Source: Acidobacteriota bacterium
Lineage (GTDB): Bacteria > Acidobacteriota > Vicinamibacteria > Marinacidobacterales > Marinacidobacteraceae
Direction of reading: 5' to 3'
DNA: 61,649 bases
Assembly (NCBI GenBank): GCA_022822745.1
Contig: JAJEAO010000072.1
Span: 1-61,649 of the forward strand
Position numbers and translations under genes: made by a program. Below the pieces are notes generated by a model that was not told the DNA's origin, ran no database searches, and was given only the letters and a program-made list of their open reading frames with translations. Shown here one piece after another: positions 1-8,849 of this stretch. Positions within the stretch are counted from its first letter, which is position 1. Every line of letters begins with the position of its first letter.

Positions 1-84
1 CCCACCGCTGCTCGTCCTTCGCCCAGCGCTGCTTGTCCTCCGCCCACCGCTGCTCGTCCTTCGCCCACCGCTGCTCGTCCTTCG
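1..84. repeat. 21-bp tandem repeats (four units)
   Basis: Four copies of a 21-bp unit (first 20 bases cccaccgctgctcgtccttc, then g) run head to tail with a few substitutions in the second. On the minus strand each copy encodes one heptad of the coiled coil. More copies may lie beyond the window edge. Confidence 0.85.
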
Positions 85-235
85 CCGCGCGCTCCTCCGC
101 CAGCCGCCGGGACTCGCGCTGCCATTTCGCGATTTCGCGATAAATGCGCCCGGTTTCCCGGAGATCCGCAGAGACTTCCCGGAGCGCGGCCCACACCGCG
201 TCGGAGGCTTCGGTGGGTGATGCTGGCGAATCCAT
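1..235 (-). CDS. Coiled-coil protein, N-terminal part (runs off the window)
   Basis: The reading frame starts at an ATG on the minus strand (MDSPASPTEASDAVW) and is still open at the left edge, so only about 78 residues are seen. After a short N-terminal segment it becomes charged and helical, then turns into exact seven-residue repeats of the type DEQRWAK, encoded by 21-bp tandem repeats. Heptads of this kind form long coiled coils. No catalytic motif is visible and the function is unknown. There is no Shine-Dalgarno, but TATGAT lies 10 nt upstream of the ATG, suggesting a leaderless message. Confidence 0.6.
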   Translation of the reverse strand, partial: MDSPASPTEASDAVWAALREVSADLRETGRIYREIAKWQRESRRLAEERAAKDEQRWAKDEQRWAEDKQRWAKDEQRW

Positions 236-245
236 GGGAACCGGG

Positions 246-251
246 ATCATA
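246..251 (-). promoter_or_regulatory. Putative -10 element TATGAT
   Basis: TATGAT stands out in GC-rich sequence and lies 10 nt upstream of the coiled-coil gene ATG. Transcription would start at or just before the start codon. No -35 hexamer is recognisable. Confidence 0.45.
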
Positions 252-324
252 GCCCGTCACGCCTGCCTCGGACGGGACGCGCCGTGACGCATCCGCGGCC
301 GCCGGTCTGTCCGGACGCCGCCAG

Positions 325-1779
325 CTACCGGTCGGTTCCGGCGCGGCGCCACACCGCCCGGTTGATGGCGAGACAGAGGAGGATCAGGAGGCCGACCTGA
401 AGGATCACCGTGCCGACGGTGAACTCGCCGAAGGGATCCCACCACGCGGTCCCGGAGGAGATGGCTGCCTGCCACATCCACCAGACCATGAGCGCGGCGA
501 ACTCGAGGGGGATGACCCAGGTGATGACCTTCTCGAACCAGGGGCCGACGCGCCATTCCTCGTGGTCGCCGGTCAACTGCTCCCGGCGGAAGCGCCGGGC
601 GCCGCGCCGGATCACGGCGACGGCGACGAAGAAGCCGGAGAAGATGAGAGCCGCGCCCCAAGCCCAGTCCTGGTTGCGGAAGAAGCCGAGCGCCATCGCC
701 GACGGCAGTCCGCAGACGAAGCACGCCGCGCCCACGAGCGGGACCGACCGCTTCCGGGACACGCCCATGTCCATGACCATGCGGTTCACCAGCTCGAGCT
801 GGGTCAGCAGCGAGGAGATCGCGGCGCAGCAGAGGGTGAGGAAGAACAGCGGCATCAGGAAGGCGCCGCCCGGCATCGCCTCGAAGAGCGGCGGGAGCCA
901 GAGGAAGGTCAGTCCCTCGTTGCTCGCCGAGAGCGCCGCCATCGTGGCTTCCTCGGAGGTGCTCAGCGCGAACACGGTGCAAAGGACCGCGATCCCGGCG
1001 ATGAGCGAAGCGGCGTTGTTCGCCAGCGCCGCGGTGACGGCCGTCTTGACGAACCCCTGGCGGGTCGCCACGTAGGCCCCGATCACCATGACGAGCCCCC
1101 AGCCGGCGCCGGTGCTCCAGGCGGTCTGGGTGAGCGCGGCGAGCCACACCTGGTAGTTGCCGAGCGCGGCGAAATCGGGAACGAACAGGAACCGGAGCCC
1201 TTCGGAGGCGCCCGGAAGAGTCACCGCCCGGATCGCGGCGATGAGCAGGAGGGCGAACAGGGTGGGGATCAGGACGCGGTTCGCGCGTTCGAGGCCGGCG
1301 ACGATCCCCCGGTAGATCACGAAACACCCGACCAGGAGCGCGATCCCGTGGAACAGGATCGGCTGCGCGCTGGTCGTGAAGCTCTCCCAGTACCCGTTCG
1401 CATCCACCCCGGCCAGCTCGCCGAAGGACGCCCCGACCAGGTACTTGAGGCACCACCCGGTCACGACCGAGTAGTAGAACGTGATCGCGCAGGTGACGAG
1501 GCCGACGAAGAGCCCCATCCAGTTGTGGCGGGGAGCGGTGGCGGCGCCGATGGCGGCGGCGGGGCCGCGCCGCGAACTCTTGCCCAGCGCGAACTCGGCG
1601 AGGAGCAGCGGGATCCCCCACAGGAAGAGGAACAGGATCCACGGAATGAGGAACTCGCCCCCGCCGTTCTGCGCGGCGATCCGCGGAAAGCGCCAGATGT
1701 TGCCGGTGCCGACCGCCATGCCGATCGTGGCGAGCAGAACCCCCCATTTCGAGGTGAACCGTTCCCTGGTGTGTTCCAT
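325..1779 (-). CDS. Sodium-dependent transporter, neurotransmitter:sodium symporter (NSS/SNF) family
   Basis: A 484-residue integral membrane protein predicted to take up an amino acid or amine with Na+. TM1 carries the family signature GTGNIWRFP (about residues 24-32), whose unwound centre binds substrate and Na+ in LeuT-type proteins, followed by GGGEFLIPW. About 11-12 hydrophobic segments and a total near 480 residues are normal for bacterial members. The frame stays open another 69 codons upstream, but those residues overlap the preceding gene and are unlike the family, so the start is MEHTRERF. It follows the cyclodeaminase-family gene by 43 nt on the same strand, so they are probably co-transcribed. 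The substrate is not determinable, but the neighbours suggest an amino acid. Confidence 0.93.
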   Translation of the reverse strand: MEHTRERFTSKWGVLLATIGMAVGTGNIWRFPRIAAQNGGGEFLIPWILFLFLWGIPLLLAEFALGKSSRRGPAAAIGAATAPRHNWMGLFVGLVTCAITFYYSVVTGWCLKYLVGASFGELAGVDANGYWESFTTSAQPILFHGIALLVGCFVIYRGIVAGLERANRVLIPTLFALLLIAAIRAVTLPGASEGLRFLFVPDFAALGNYQVWLAALTQTAWSTGAGWGLVMVIGAYVATRQGFVKTAVTAALANNAASLIAGIAVLCTVFALSTSEEATMAALSASNEGLTFLWLPPLFEAMPGGAFLMPLFFLTLCCAAISSLLTQLELVNRMVMDMGVSRKRSVPLVGAACFVCGLPSAMALGFFRNQDWAWGAALIFSGFFVAVAVIRRGARRFRREQLTGDHEEWRVGPWFEKVITWVIPLEFAALMVWWMWQAAISSGTAWWDPFGEFTVGTVILQVGLLILLCLAINRAVWRRAGTDR

Positions 1780-1822
1780 CGCGAGTGTCCTGTCTGGTTC
1801 CGGGTCCGTCCCGGCGAACGCG

Positions 1823-2806
1823 CTAGCCGGCGTCCTGGAGTCGCATCGGCGTACCGAGCCCCTTCTCGACCGCGCGTTCGTAGATGAAGGCGGCGCAGGC
1901 GACATCCTCGATGGCCACGCCGACCGACTTGAACAGGGTGATGTCCTCGGGGCGCTCCCGTCCCGGCGCCTTGCCGGCGACGACATCGCCGAGTTCGGCG
2001 TGGATGGCGTCCTGCGCGTACTCCCCGTCCCGAATCGCCGCCATCAGGTCGCCCGCCTCGGTCAGCACCTGCTCGAGGAAGTCCACGCACACCCGGGCCT
2101 CCCGGAAGACCGCCGCCTCGACCTCGCGCTTCACCGGGGCGTTCGCGCCGACCGAATTCACGTGGGTTCCCGGGGACAGCCACTCCGCCCGGATCACCGG
2201 CGTCTTCGAGGTCGTGGCGGCGCAGACGACGTCGAGGCCCGACACCGCGTCCTCCGCGTCCGCGACCGCCTCGGCGTCGAGCCCGTCGGCGCGCAGCTCG
2301 GCGGCGAACCGCTCGGCGGCCTCGGGAAAGACATCGTGGATGCGCACCGTCGTGACGGGACGCACCTCGCGCACGGCGGCCACCTGGTTGCGTCCCTGGA
2401 AGCCGGCCCCGATCAGGCCGAGGGTGGAGGCGTCGTCGCGGGCCAGGAACCGGGTCGCCACGCCGCTCGCGGCCCCGGTGCGGGTCCCGGTGATGTGGGC
2501 GCCGGGCATCACCGCCCGGAGCGCGCCGGTCTCGTTGTCGAAGTAGAGCAGCGCGAAATAGGTCCCCTCCGGATCGCGCTTTCCGGGAGTGCCGGTGAGC
2601 GTCTTGAGGCCGAAACCGCCGAGCTCCGGGATCACCGCCGCCATGATCCGGAAGTTCCCGGCGACCCCGGTGAGGGGCATGACGAGCCGGGGAGCGAGCG
2701 AAGCGCCGCCCTCGGCGTGAAGTCGGAACGAGGTCTGGAGCAGATCCACCGCGTCCCGCATGGACAGGACGGAAGCGACCTCGCGTTCGGTGAGGATGAG
2801 CGCCAT
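1823..2806 (-). CDS. Ornithine cyclodeaminase / mu-crystallin family protein
   Basis: A 327-residue NAD(P)-dependent enzyme of the OCD/mu-crystallin family, which includes ornithine cyclodeaminase, alanine dehydrogenase and ketimine or pyrroline-2-carboxylate reductases. The Rossmann motif LIGAGFQGRNQV lies near residue 133. The N-terminal region keeps conserved KTLTGTPGKRDPEG, and the C-terminal part contains GANAPVKREVE. The start MALILTEREV matches the usual N-terminus, and 93 open upstream codons are discarded. TAGACT lies 10 nt before the ATG without a Shine-Dalgarno, suggesting a leaderless start. Proline dehydrogenase is the next gene upstream, so a role in proline-type imino acids or ornithine fits. 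The family does not fix the substrate. Confidence 0.9.
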   Translation of the reverse strand: MALILTEREVASVLSMRDAVDLLQTSFRLHAEGGASLAPRLVMPLTGVAGNFRIMAAVIPELGGFGLKTLTGTPGKRDPEGTYFALLYFDNETGALRAVMPGAHITGTRTGAASGVATRFLARDDASTLGLIGAGFQGRNQVAAVREVRPVTTVRIHDVFPEAAERFAAELRADGLDAEAVADAEDAVSGLDVVCAATTSKTPVIRAEWLSPGTHVNSVGANAPVKREVEAAVFREARVCVDFLEQVLTEAGDLMAAIRDGEYAQDAIHAELGDVVAGKAPGRERPEDITLFKSVGVAIEDVACAAFIYERAVEKGLGTPMRLQDAG

Positions 2807-2816
2807 TCGGCGGGCG

Positions 2817-2822
2817 AGTCTA
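2817..2822 (-). promoter_or_regulatory. Putative -10 element TAGACT
   Basis: TANNNT hexamer 10 nt upstream of the OCD-family ATG, in the short gap after proline dehydrogenase. One of several identically placed motifs in the window. Confidence 0.4.
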
Positions 2823-2838
2823 TCCGGGTTCCTTCGGG

Positions 2839-3759
2839 TCAGCCGGATCGCCGCGACAGCACGGCGCGCATCACGTGGCGAAGCATCTCGGGGTTCTTCC
2901 GGAGGCGTCGGAGCGAGTAGGGGAGCCAGTCCGGCCCGAAGGGAACGCCGACGCGCACCGGGTGGCCGGCGTCGCGGACGATCCGGCGCAGGTCGGGACG
3001 AACGCCGTGGAGCATCTGGAACTCGTAGTCGTCCGTCGTGCGCCCGAGGTCTTCGAGCATCCGGACCGCATGGAAGATGAGCCATTCGTCGTGGGTGGCG
3101 ATCGCGACGCGGGCGCCGCCCTCGAGCAGCTCCCGGAGCAGGACCACGAAGCTGTCCCGGATGATCTGGTAGTCGGTCCAGGCGATGGCGTGGGGCTCGA
3201 GATAGACGCCCTTGCAGAGCCGGACGCTCAGCCGGACGTTTCCCTGGCGCCGGAGGAGTTGCCGCACATCGTCGAGGCTGCGCCGCATCCGGGCCTGGAT
3301 CACGACGCCGAAGTTCGGGGAGCGGTGGCGCAGCTCGTCGTAGAGCGCGAGCGTGGGAGAGATCTGCGGGTTGTCCTCCATGTCCATCCGCACGAAGGTG
3401 CGGCCGTGGCGGGCGGCGTGGGCGAGGATCCGGGCGACCTGGTCCCGGCAGAAATCCCGACCGATGAGCAGGCCGAGCTGGGTCAGCTTGACGTGGATGT
3501 AGGCGTCGAGCCCGCGCGCCTCGATCTCGTCGAGCACCTCGACGTACACCTCGGTGGCGGCCTCGGCGGCGGCTCTTTCGGTCACGAACTCGCCGAGCTG
3601 GCTCACGGCGACGCGGAATCCCCTCCGGTTCAGGTTCTCGGTCTCCGCCACGAGATCCGCGACCGTCTCGCCGGCGATGTAGGGCCGGGCGAAACGACGC
3701 ACGATGGGCCGCGGGAGCAGCGGCAGCGAGGCGCCGACGGCGCGGTTCAGCAGGCCCAC
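2839..3759 (-). CDS. Proline dehydrogenase, monofunctional
   Basis: A 306-residue FAD-dependent (beta/alpha)8 enzyme oxidising L-proline to pyrroline-5-carboxylate. Family motifs appear in order: IHVKLTQLGL, VRMDMED, QARMRRSL, RLCKGVYLEP, ATHDEWL, EFQMLHGV, and the C-terminal VPFGPDWLPYSLRRL, whose arginines contact the substrate carboxylate. The length fits the short monofunctional form; the P5C dehydrogenase half of PutA is absent and not encoded nearby. The start codon used is GTG; no strong ribosome site is seen. It lies between a DapA-like gene (22 nt upstream) and the OCD-family gene (32 nt downstream), all on the minus strand, consistent with a small amino-acid catabolic unit. Confidence 0.92.
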   Translation of the reverse strand: MGLLNRAVGASLPLLPRPIVRRFARPYIAGETVADLVAETENLNRRGFRVAVSQLGEFVTERAAAEAATEVYVEVLDEIEARGLDAYIHVKLTQLGLLIGRDFCRDQVARILAHAARHGRTFVRMDMEDNPQISPTLALYDELRHRSPNFGVVIQARMRRSLDDVRQLLRRQGNVRLSVRLCKGVYLEPHAIAWTDYQIIRDSFVVLLRELLEGGARVAIATHDEWLIFHAVRMLEDLGRTTDDYEFQMLHGVRPDLRRIVRDAGHPVRVGVPFGPDWLPYSLRRLRKNPEMLRHVMRAVLSRRSG

Positions 3760-3781
3760 CGGGGGTGCGGAATCCTCGCCG

Positions 3782-4684
3782 TCAGAGACCGAAGTGGGTC
3801 AGGATCCGGTCCGTCGCCTCCCGAGTGGGCTGGTCGAGGGCGGCGGCGGGCGCCCGAATGCCTTCGGGGTGGGCGATCGCGCCCCGGCGGCGCAGCATTT
3901 CCTTGCGGATCGCCATCCCGATCGCCTGCTGGAATTCGAAGCGCATGACCGGCGCGTAACGGTAGAACGACGCCGCGGCGCCGTCCCGATCCCCGGCGTC
4001 CCACTGCGACAGGACCTCCACGAGGAGGCGCGGGTAGGCGAACCCGGTCATCGCGCCGGTGGCGCCCGAGATGAGCTCCTCGATCAGGTAGGCGCCCCCG
4101 AGTCCACCGAAGATGGCGATCTCGATGTCCGCGGTGCGTTCGCGGATCCGGGCGGTCTTGAACGGCGTGGGGGCGTCTTCGAGCTTGATCGTGCGGGCGG
4201 AGGGGACCTCCCGACAGATGCGGGCGAGAAGGTCGGCCTCCATGTGGTAGCCCGAGATCGGCGGGAAGTCCTGGATCACGATCGGGATCGAGATCGTGTC
4301 GGCGATCCGGGCGAAGTGACGGAAGACCGCTTCCGAGTTGCACCGGGGCGCCCGCGGCGGAGAGACCATGACCCCGGCGGCCCCGGCGCTCTCGGCGGCG
4401 CGACAGCGCTCGAGGCAGATGTGCAGCCCCGGGCCGGTGGCCCCCACGACGACCGGAACCCGGCCGTCCACATGGCGCAGGCTGGCCTCGAGAATCGCGT
4501 CGCGCTCGCGATCCGTGATCCGGTCCACCTCGCTGGTGACGCCGAGAGCCGTGAAGCCGGACACCCCGTCCTCGATGAAGAGCTCGATAACTCTCCGGAG
4601 ACTCTCGGAATCGAACGAGTCGTCGGGCGAGAAGGGAGTGGGCAGGACGGAATAGACACCGCGCATGGCCGCGGATGATCGCAT
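3782..4684 (-). CDS. Dihydrodipicolinate synthase family (DapA-like) aldolase/lyase
   Basis: A 300-residue class I aldolase-fold protein. The Schiff-base lysine is present in TIKLEDAP (K167). The family GTTGE motif is altered to GVTSE, and the catalytic tyrosine of DapA (YNVP motif) is replaced by glutamine in IQDFPP (Q138). True dihydrodipicolinate synthase chemistry is therefore unlikely. Relatives act on keto-deoxy sugar acids, N-acetylneuraminate or hydroxyproline-derived 4-hydroxy-pyrroline carboxylate. The last would suit the adjacent proline dehydrogenase and OCD-family genes, but this is inference. A start six codons later (4666) places the ATG directly before the family's first strand (GVYSVLPTPF) and may be the real one. 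Confidence 0.85.
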   Translation of the reverse strand: MRSSAAMRGVYSVLPTPFSPDDSFDSESLRRVIELFIEDGVSGFTALGVTSEVDRITDRERDAILEASLRHVDGRVPVVVGATGPGLHICLERCRAAESAGAAGVMVSPPRAPRCNSEAVFRHFARIADTISIPIVIQDFPPISGYHMEADLLARICREVPSARTIKLEDAPTPFKTARIRERTADIEIAIFGGLGGAYLIEELISGATGAMTGFAYPRLLVEVLSQWDAGDRDGAAASFYRYAPVMRFEFQQAIGMAIRKEMLRRRGAIAHPEGIRAPAAALDQPTREATDRILTHFGL

Positions 4685-4949
4685 ACGGCGGCGGCCGCGC
4701 GCAGCTCTTCCGGAACCCGGAGGGAGTCACGTTCCGCCGCCGGGACACCCGACGGAGCACGGGGCTGCGCTCGAGCGGCCCGGAGGCATTCCCGGGCCTC
4801 GCACGACCGACGATGTCGTGTCGCGCGGCGGAGCCCGGGAGACGCTCGGAATCAGGCGGCGGCCGGCCGAAGACCGCAGATCCGGGCGCGTCCGGCGCTC
4901 GGAGCCGGGAACTTCCGCCGGTCCACCGCGCGCCAGGTCCCACGGGATA

Positions 4950-4970
4950 CCCGGGAACGCCGTTCCCGGG
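4950..4970 (-). terminator. Hairpin downstream of ssrA
   Basis: A perfect 10-bp inverted repeat (cccgggaacg / cgttcccggg, one base between) begins 5 nt beyond the tmRNA 3' end. No T-run follows, so this is a terminator-like structure only. The rest of 4,685-4,949 shows no gene. Confidence 0.4.
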
Positions 4971-4975
4971 CGGCG

Positions 4976-5348
4976 TGGTGGAGGCGGCGGGAATCGAACC
5001 CGCGTCCGAAGGCCTTCCGCAGCGGCCTCTACATGCTTATCCGGGTTGTGTCGGGAGGCGCGCCCGAGAGCGCCCTCCCCGTTCGCCGCCGCCCCGCATC
5101 AATCCGGCGAATCGCGGGATGGCAGCTATCCCTGGGGTGTCACGGACGGTTCGGGAAAGCCGTCCGTCAAGCCCGCCTGGTCGTCGTCCTTTCCCGTCCC
5201 GGCAGGCGAGGTCGGGAAGGACGTGGCTTAAGCAGCCAGAGCCATCTGAGTGTCGTTGGCGTTTGTGTGTTTTCCACCGTTTGCGGAAGGTGGACCCCCG
5301 GCATGCAGTCGCTGCTTCCTGTACCTTCGTCGAACCCAGTACGCCCCC
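4976..5348 (-). ncRNA. ssrA: tmRNA (transfer-messenger RNA)
   Basis: Rescues stalled ribosomes by acting first as tRNA-Ala and then as mRNA for a degradation tag. The 5' end reads GGGGGCGTACTGGGTTCGAC and pairs with the 3' acceptor CGCCTCC-A-CCA, which follows a T-arm containing GGTTCGATTCC; CCA is encoded. The tag frame (5284 down to 5228) reads ANGGKHTNANDTQMALAA then TAA, ending in the typical ALAA. The length of about 373 nt is normal for a one-piece tmRNA. The transcript probably starts upstream and is trimmed by RNase P, since TATGAT at 5431-5426 is the nearest promoter-like sequence. Confidence 0.97.
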
Positions 5349-5421
5349 TCCCGCACTCCTGCGACGGGTCCGTTTCCCGGTCCCTGAGGTGGCCGCTCGG
5401 CGCAGCGCGCACAAGAGAACA

Positions 5422-5431
5422 TAGAATCATA
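5422..5431. promoter_or_regulatory. Overlapping divergent -10 elements (slt-like gene and ssrA)
   Basis: The near-palindrome catagaatcatag contains TAGAAT on the plus strand (5422-5427), 9 nt before the transglycosylase ATG, and TATGAT on the minus strand (5431-5426), reading toward ssrA. The two would compete for polymerase. No -35 boxes are evident. Confidence 0.4.
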
Positions 5432-5436
5432 GCGCA

Positions 5437-7692
5437 ATGCGATGGCCTCGGGCAACTTCTCTTCCCCCTCTCCTGCTGCTCCTGCTCGCGGCGCTCCTGA
5501 CGATCGGGTCCGGCCGCGCCAGCCTGTCACCGGGAAACGAGGACACGGACCCGATCGAGCCGTTCCTCCCGTGGAGCGGGCTGTCCGAGCCGGACTCCGA
5601 TCTGGCGGAGGTGCGAACGGCGGCCCTGACGAGGGGGCGGGCGTCGCGACAGGAGGGTCTCGCCGCCATCGCGGACGATTCGTCGCGTCCGGAGGACGCG
5701 CGGGCGACGGCCGCCTTCCGGCTGGGCTGGGACGCCGTCCGGCGGGATCGCTGGGCGACGGCGAGCGACCGGCTTCAGTCCCGGGAGGTGCTCGGGAGCG
5801 CCCTCGCCGCCGACGCGCTCCATCTGCTGGGCGCCAGCGCGCGGGCGCGTGACGAGGACGCGGTCCCGCTTCTCGAGCAGGTCCTCGCCGACTTCCCGGA
5901 GTACGGGCTTCGGAACGAGGTCCGGCTGGCGCTGGGACGGCGGCTGGGCCGACGCGGGGCCGACCAGGCTCTCGGCCACTTCGACGCGATCCTCGACGAG
6001 AGTTCCGGCGCCGGACCCGACCTGCGGGGCCGCACCCTGGTCGCCGCCGCGAATCTCCTGGAGCGCCTCGGCCGACGGGAGGAGGCGGCCCGGCGGCTGG
6101 AGACGCTCTATTACGACATGCCGACCCACGCGCAGTCGCTGGAAGCGGGCCGACGGCTGTCGCGGCTCTACCGCCGGTCGGATGTGAACTCTCCGCCCGC
6201 ATCGGTTCGGGGACCCCGGGCCCTGCGGCGGGCGGACGGATTCGCCGCGGCGCGCAACCACCGGCGGGCGCACGAGAACTACCTCGAGGTTCTCCGCCGG
6301 TTCGGCGAGGCCGTGGATCGCGAGGCGGTCCGGGTGCGCATCGGCGTCGCCGAGTTCCACCGGGGACGGCTCAGCGCATCGCTGCGCACCCTCGGCCGGA
6401 TCTCCCGGGAGGATCTGCTCCCGGAGGCGCTCTACTACCGGGGGGAGTCGCTGCGCCGGCTGGAGCGGATCACGACCCAGACGCGGGTGCTGGAGCAGCT
6501 TCTCGCCCTCGAAACCGAGCATCCGTTCGGCCAGCTCGCTCTCTACAGCCTCGCCCGCAGCCGCCTGGCGGACAACGACCGGGAGGAGGCGCTCCCCTTC
6601 CTCGCGCGGCTCGCCGCCGCCCACCGCGAGGGGCCCTGGGTTCTGTTCGCCAACTGGCACGTGCTGTGGGACCGGTACCGGAACGAGGACTTCGACGGGC
6701 TCGCGGCCGAGTTCGAGCGCGTCGCCCGCGAGCACCCCGGCGAGTTCATGGCCGGGCAGTTCCTCTACTTCGCCGGGCGCGCCAGGGAACGCACCGCAGA
6801 CCCCTCGGGCGCCGCGGCGCTCTATCGCGAGGTCTTCCTCGGGTACCAGAACTCGTTCTACGGACGCCGCGCCGGAGAACGGCTCGCCGCGCTCGGCGTT
6901 CCGGGGGCGCTCGAGAGCCCGATCGAGGATCCCCGGCTGCTGATGGACCGGTTCCGGTTCCGGAGGACCGCGGAAGCGGCGAGGATCGAGCTGCTCTACG
7001 CCGCCGGGCTCGGGGAGCGGGCTCGCAGCGCCGCAGTCCACGCCGCGCGGGCGGGGCTCCCGGACGATTCGGCGTTCGAGGCCGTGAACGCCTGGCTCCT
7101 CTCCGAGTCCGACAAGGTGATCCCGGCGATCCAGGCCCTCGGGCGGGCGGCGCCGTTCCACACTTCGGCCGCCGGCGAGGCCCTTCCGGCTGCATGGCGT
7201 CAGATCCAGTACCCGCTGCGCTACGCGAAGGAACTTCGGTCGCGGGCGGACCACTGGAAGCTGAACCCGTACCTGGTCGCCGGACTCATCCGCCAGGAAT
7301 CCGCGTTCGTGGCGAGAACCCGATCCAGCGTCGGGGCGCGGGGGCTGATGCAGGTCATGCCCGCGACCGGACGGGCCCTCGCCCGCCTGGAAGGGATCCG
7401 CTTCCAGACCTCGCGCCTCTACGAGCCCACCGTGAGCATCCGATTCGGAACCCGCTATCTCAGGCAGCTCCTCGACGAGTTCGCGGATCGGCCCGAGCTG
7501 GCGCTCGCCGGCTACAACGCCGGGCCGCATCGGGTCCGGCGATGGACCGGGCGGGACTACACGCTTCCGGCCGAGCAGTTCATCGAGGAGATCCCCTTCA
7601 CCGAGACCCGGAACTACGTGAAGCTGGTCATGCGGAACGAGGCGCTCTACCGGCGGCTCTACCCCGGACTCGACGAAGCGGCATCCGAGTGA
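5437..7692 (+). CDS. Soluble lytic murein transglycosylase (Slt70-like)
   Basis: A 751-residue periplasmic enzyme cleaving peptidoglycan glycan strands to 1,6-anhydromuropeptides. An N-terminal signal peptide (leucine-rich, about residues 8-28) is followed by roughly 500 residues of helical TPR-like superhelix, as in the U-shaped domain of Slt70. The C-terminal SLT domain holds the catalytic glutamate in LIRQESAF (E621), GARGLMQVMPATG and AGYNAGPHRVRRW. There is no ribosome-binding site; TAGAAT lies 9 nt before the ATG, suggesting a leaderless mRNA. Its stop overlaps the GTG of the following aminotransferase by 4 nt. Confidence 0.94.
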   Translation: MRWPRATSLPPLLLLLLAALLTIGSGRASLSPGNEDTDPIEPFLPWSGLSEPDSDLAEVRTAALTRGRASRQEGLAAIADDSSRPEDARATAAFRLGWDAVRRDRWATASDRLQSREVLGSALAADALHLLGASARARDEDAVPLLEQVLADFPEYGLRNEVRLALGRRLGRRGADQALGHFDAILDESSGAGPDLRGRTLVAAANLLERLGRREEAARRLETLYYDMPTHAQSLEAGRRLSRLYRRSDVNSPPASVRGPRALRRADGFAAARNHRRAHENYLEVLRRFGEAVDREAVRVRIGVAEFHRGRLSASLRTLGRISREDLLPEALYYRGESLRRLERITTQTRVLEQLLALETEHPFGQLALYSLARSRLADNDREEALPFLARLAAAHREGPWVLFANWHVLWDRYRNEDFDGLAAEFERVAREHPGEFMAGQFLYFAGRARERTADPSGAAALYREVFLGYQNSFYGRRAGERLAALGVPGALESPIEDPRLLMDRFRFRRTAEAARIELLYAAGLGERARSAAVHAARAGLPDDSAFEAVNAWLLSESDKVIPAIQALGRAAPFHTSAAGEALPAAWRQIQYPLRYAKELRSRADHWKLNPYLVAGLIRQESAFVARTRSSVGARGLMQVMPATGRALARLEGIRFQTSRLYEPTVSIRFGTRYLRQLLDEFADRPELALAGYNAGPHRVRRWTGRDYTLPAEQFIEEIPFTETRNYVKLVMRNEALYRRLYPGLDEAASE

Positions 7693-8849
7693 GCGCGCCG
7701 CGGGCAAGCGCCAAGGCCCGCCGGTTCACCGAGTCGGTCATCCGCGAGATGACCCGGCTCTCGATGCGGCGCGGAGGCGTGAACCTCGCCCAGGGCATGC
7801 CCGACTTCGCGGCGCCCGCCCCGATCAAGGAGGCGGCGGTCCGCGCCATCCGCCGCGACATCAACCAGTACGCGATCACCTGGGGATCGAAGTCGCTGCG
7901 GGAGGCGCTCGCGGATCGCTACCGCGCCGCCTACGGGCTCGACCTCGACCCGGAGAGGCACTTCACCGTGACCTGCGGCTCCACCGAGGCCATGATCGCC
8001 ACGATGCTCGCCGTGGTGGACCCGGGCGATGAAGTGATCGTCTTCGAGCCGTTCTACGAGAACTACGGGCCGGACGCCATCCTGTCGGACGCGGTTCCCC
8101 GCTACGTGCGGCTCCGCGAGCCGGACTGGACGCTGGACCCCGACGAACTCGCGGCGGCGGTGAGCCCCCGGACCCGGGCCATCATCCTGAACACGCCGCA
8201 GAACCCGAGCGGCAAGGTGTTCGGGCGCGAGGAGCTGCAGCGGATCGCGGCCATCGCCATCGAGCGCGACCTGCTCGTCTTCACCGACGAGATCTACGAG
8301 TACATCACCTACGACGGGGCGCGGCACATCCCGATGGCCTCGCTGCCGGGGATGGCGGACCGGACCGTCACGATCAGCGGACTCTCCAAGTCCTACTCGG
8401 TCACCGGCTGGCGGGTGGGATGGACGGTCGCGTCCGCCGAAATCACCGATGCGATCCGGAAGGTGCACGACTTCCTCACCGTCGGAGCGGCCGCGCCGCT
8501 CCAGGAGGCCGGAGCGGCGGCGCTTCAACTGCCGGAGTCCTACTACGAAGAGCTCGCCCGCGGCTACCGGGAGCGGCGCGACCTGCTCCTCGAAGGGCTC
8601 ACGGACGTCGGTTTCCGCTGCTTCCGACCCGCGGGCGCCTACTACGTGATGACCGACATCTCGGGCTTCGGATGGGACGACGACACCGCCTTCGCGCGTC
8701 ATCTCGTGGAGACCATCGGAGTCGCCGCGGTTCCCGGCTCGAGCTTCTACGCCGACCCGGACGCCGGGCGACAGCGCCTTCGGTTCACCTTCTGCAAGAA
8801 GAGGAAGACGCTCGACGAGGCGATCCGCCGCCTCCGGAAGCTCCGGTGA
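7689..8849 (+). CDS. Class I/II pyridoxal-phosphate aminotransferase
   Basis: A 386-residue fold-type I aminotransferase. Recognisable motifs are NLAQGMPDF near the N-terminus, NTPQNPSGK, FTDEIYEY (the aspartate contacts the pyridine nitrogen), the PLP lysine in SGLSKSYSVTGWRVGW, and RLRFTFCK with the carboxylate-binding arginine. It resembles aspartate/methionine-type aminotransferases of the KAT/YbdL group; the exact substrate cannot be read. It starts at GTG in a GTGA overlap with the transglycosylase stop, and its own stop forms the same overlap with the next gene, so the three are translationally coupled. Confidence 0.92.
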   Translation: MSAPRASAKARRFTESVIREMTRLSMRRGGVNLAQGMPDFAAPAPIKEAAVRAIRRDINQYAITWGSKSLREALADRYRAAYGLDLDPERHFTVTCGSTEAMIATMLAVVDPGDEVIVFEPFYENYGPDAILSDAVPRYVRLREPDWTLDPDELAAAVSPRTRAIILNTPQNPSGKVFGREELQRIAAIAIERDLLVFTDEIYEYITYDGARHIPMASLPGMADRTVTISGLSKSYSVTGWRVGWTVASAEITDAIRKVHDFLTVGAAAPLQEAGAAALQLPESYYEELARGYRERRDLLLEGLTDVGFRCFRPAGAYYVMTDISGFGWDDDTAFARHLVETIGVAAVPGSSFYADPDAGRQRLRFTFCKKRKTLDEAIRRLRKLR

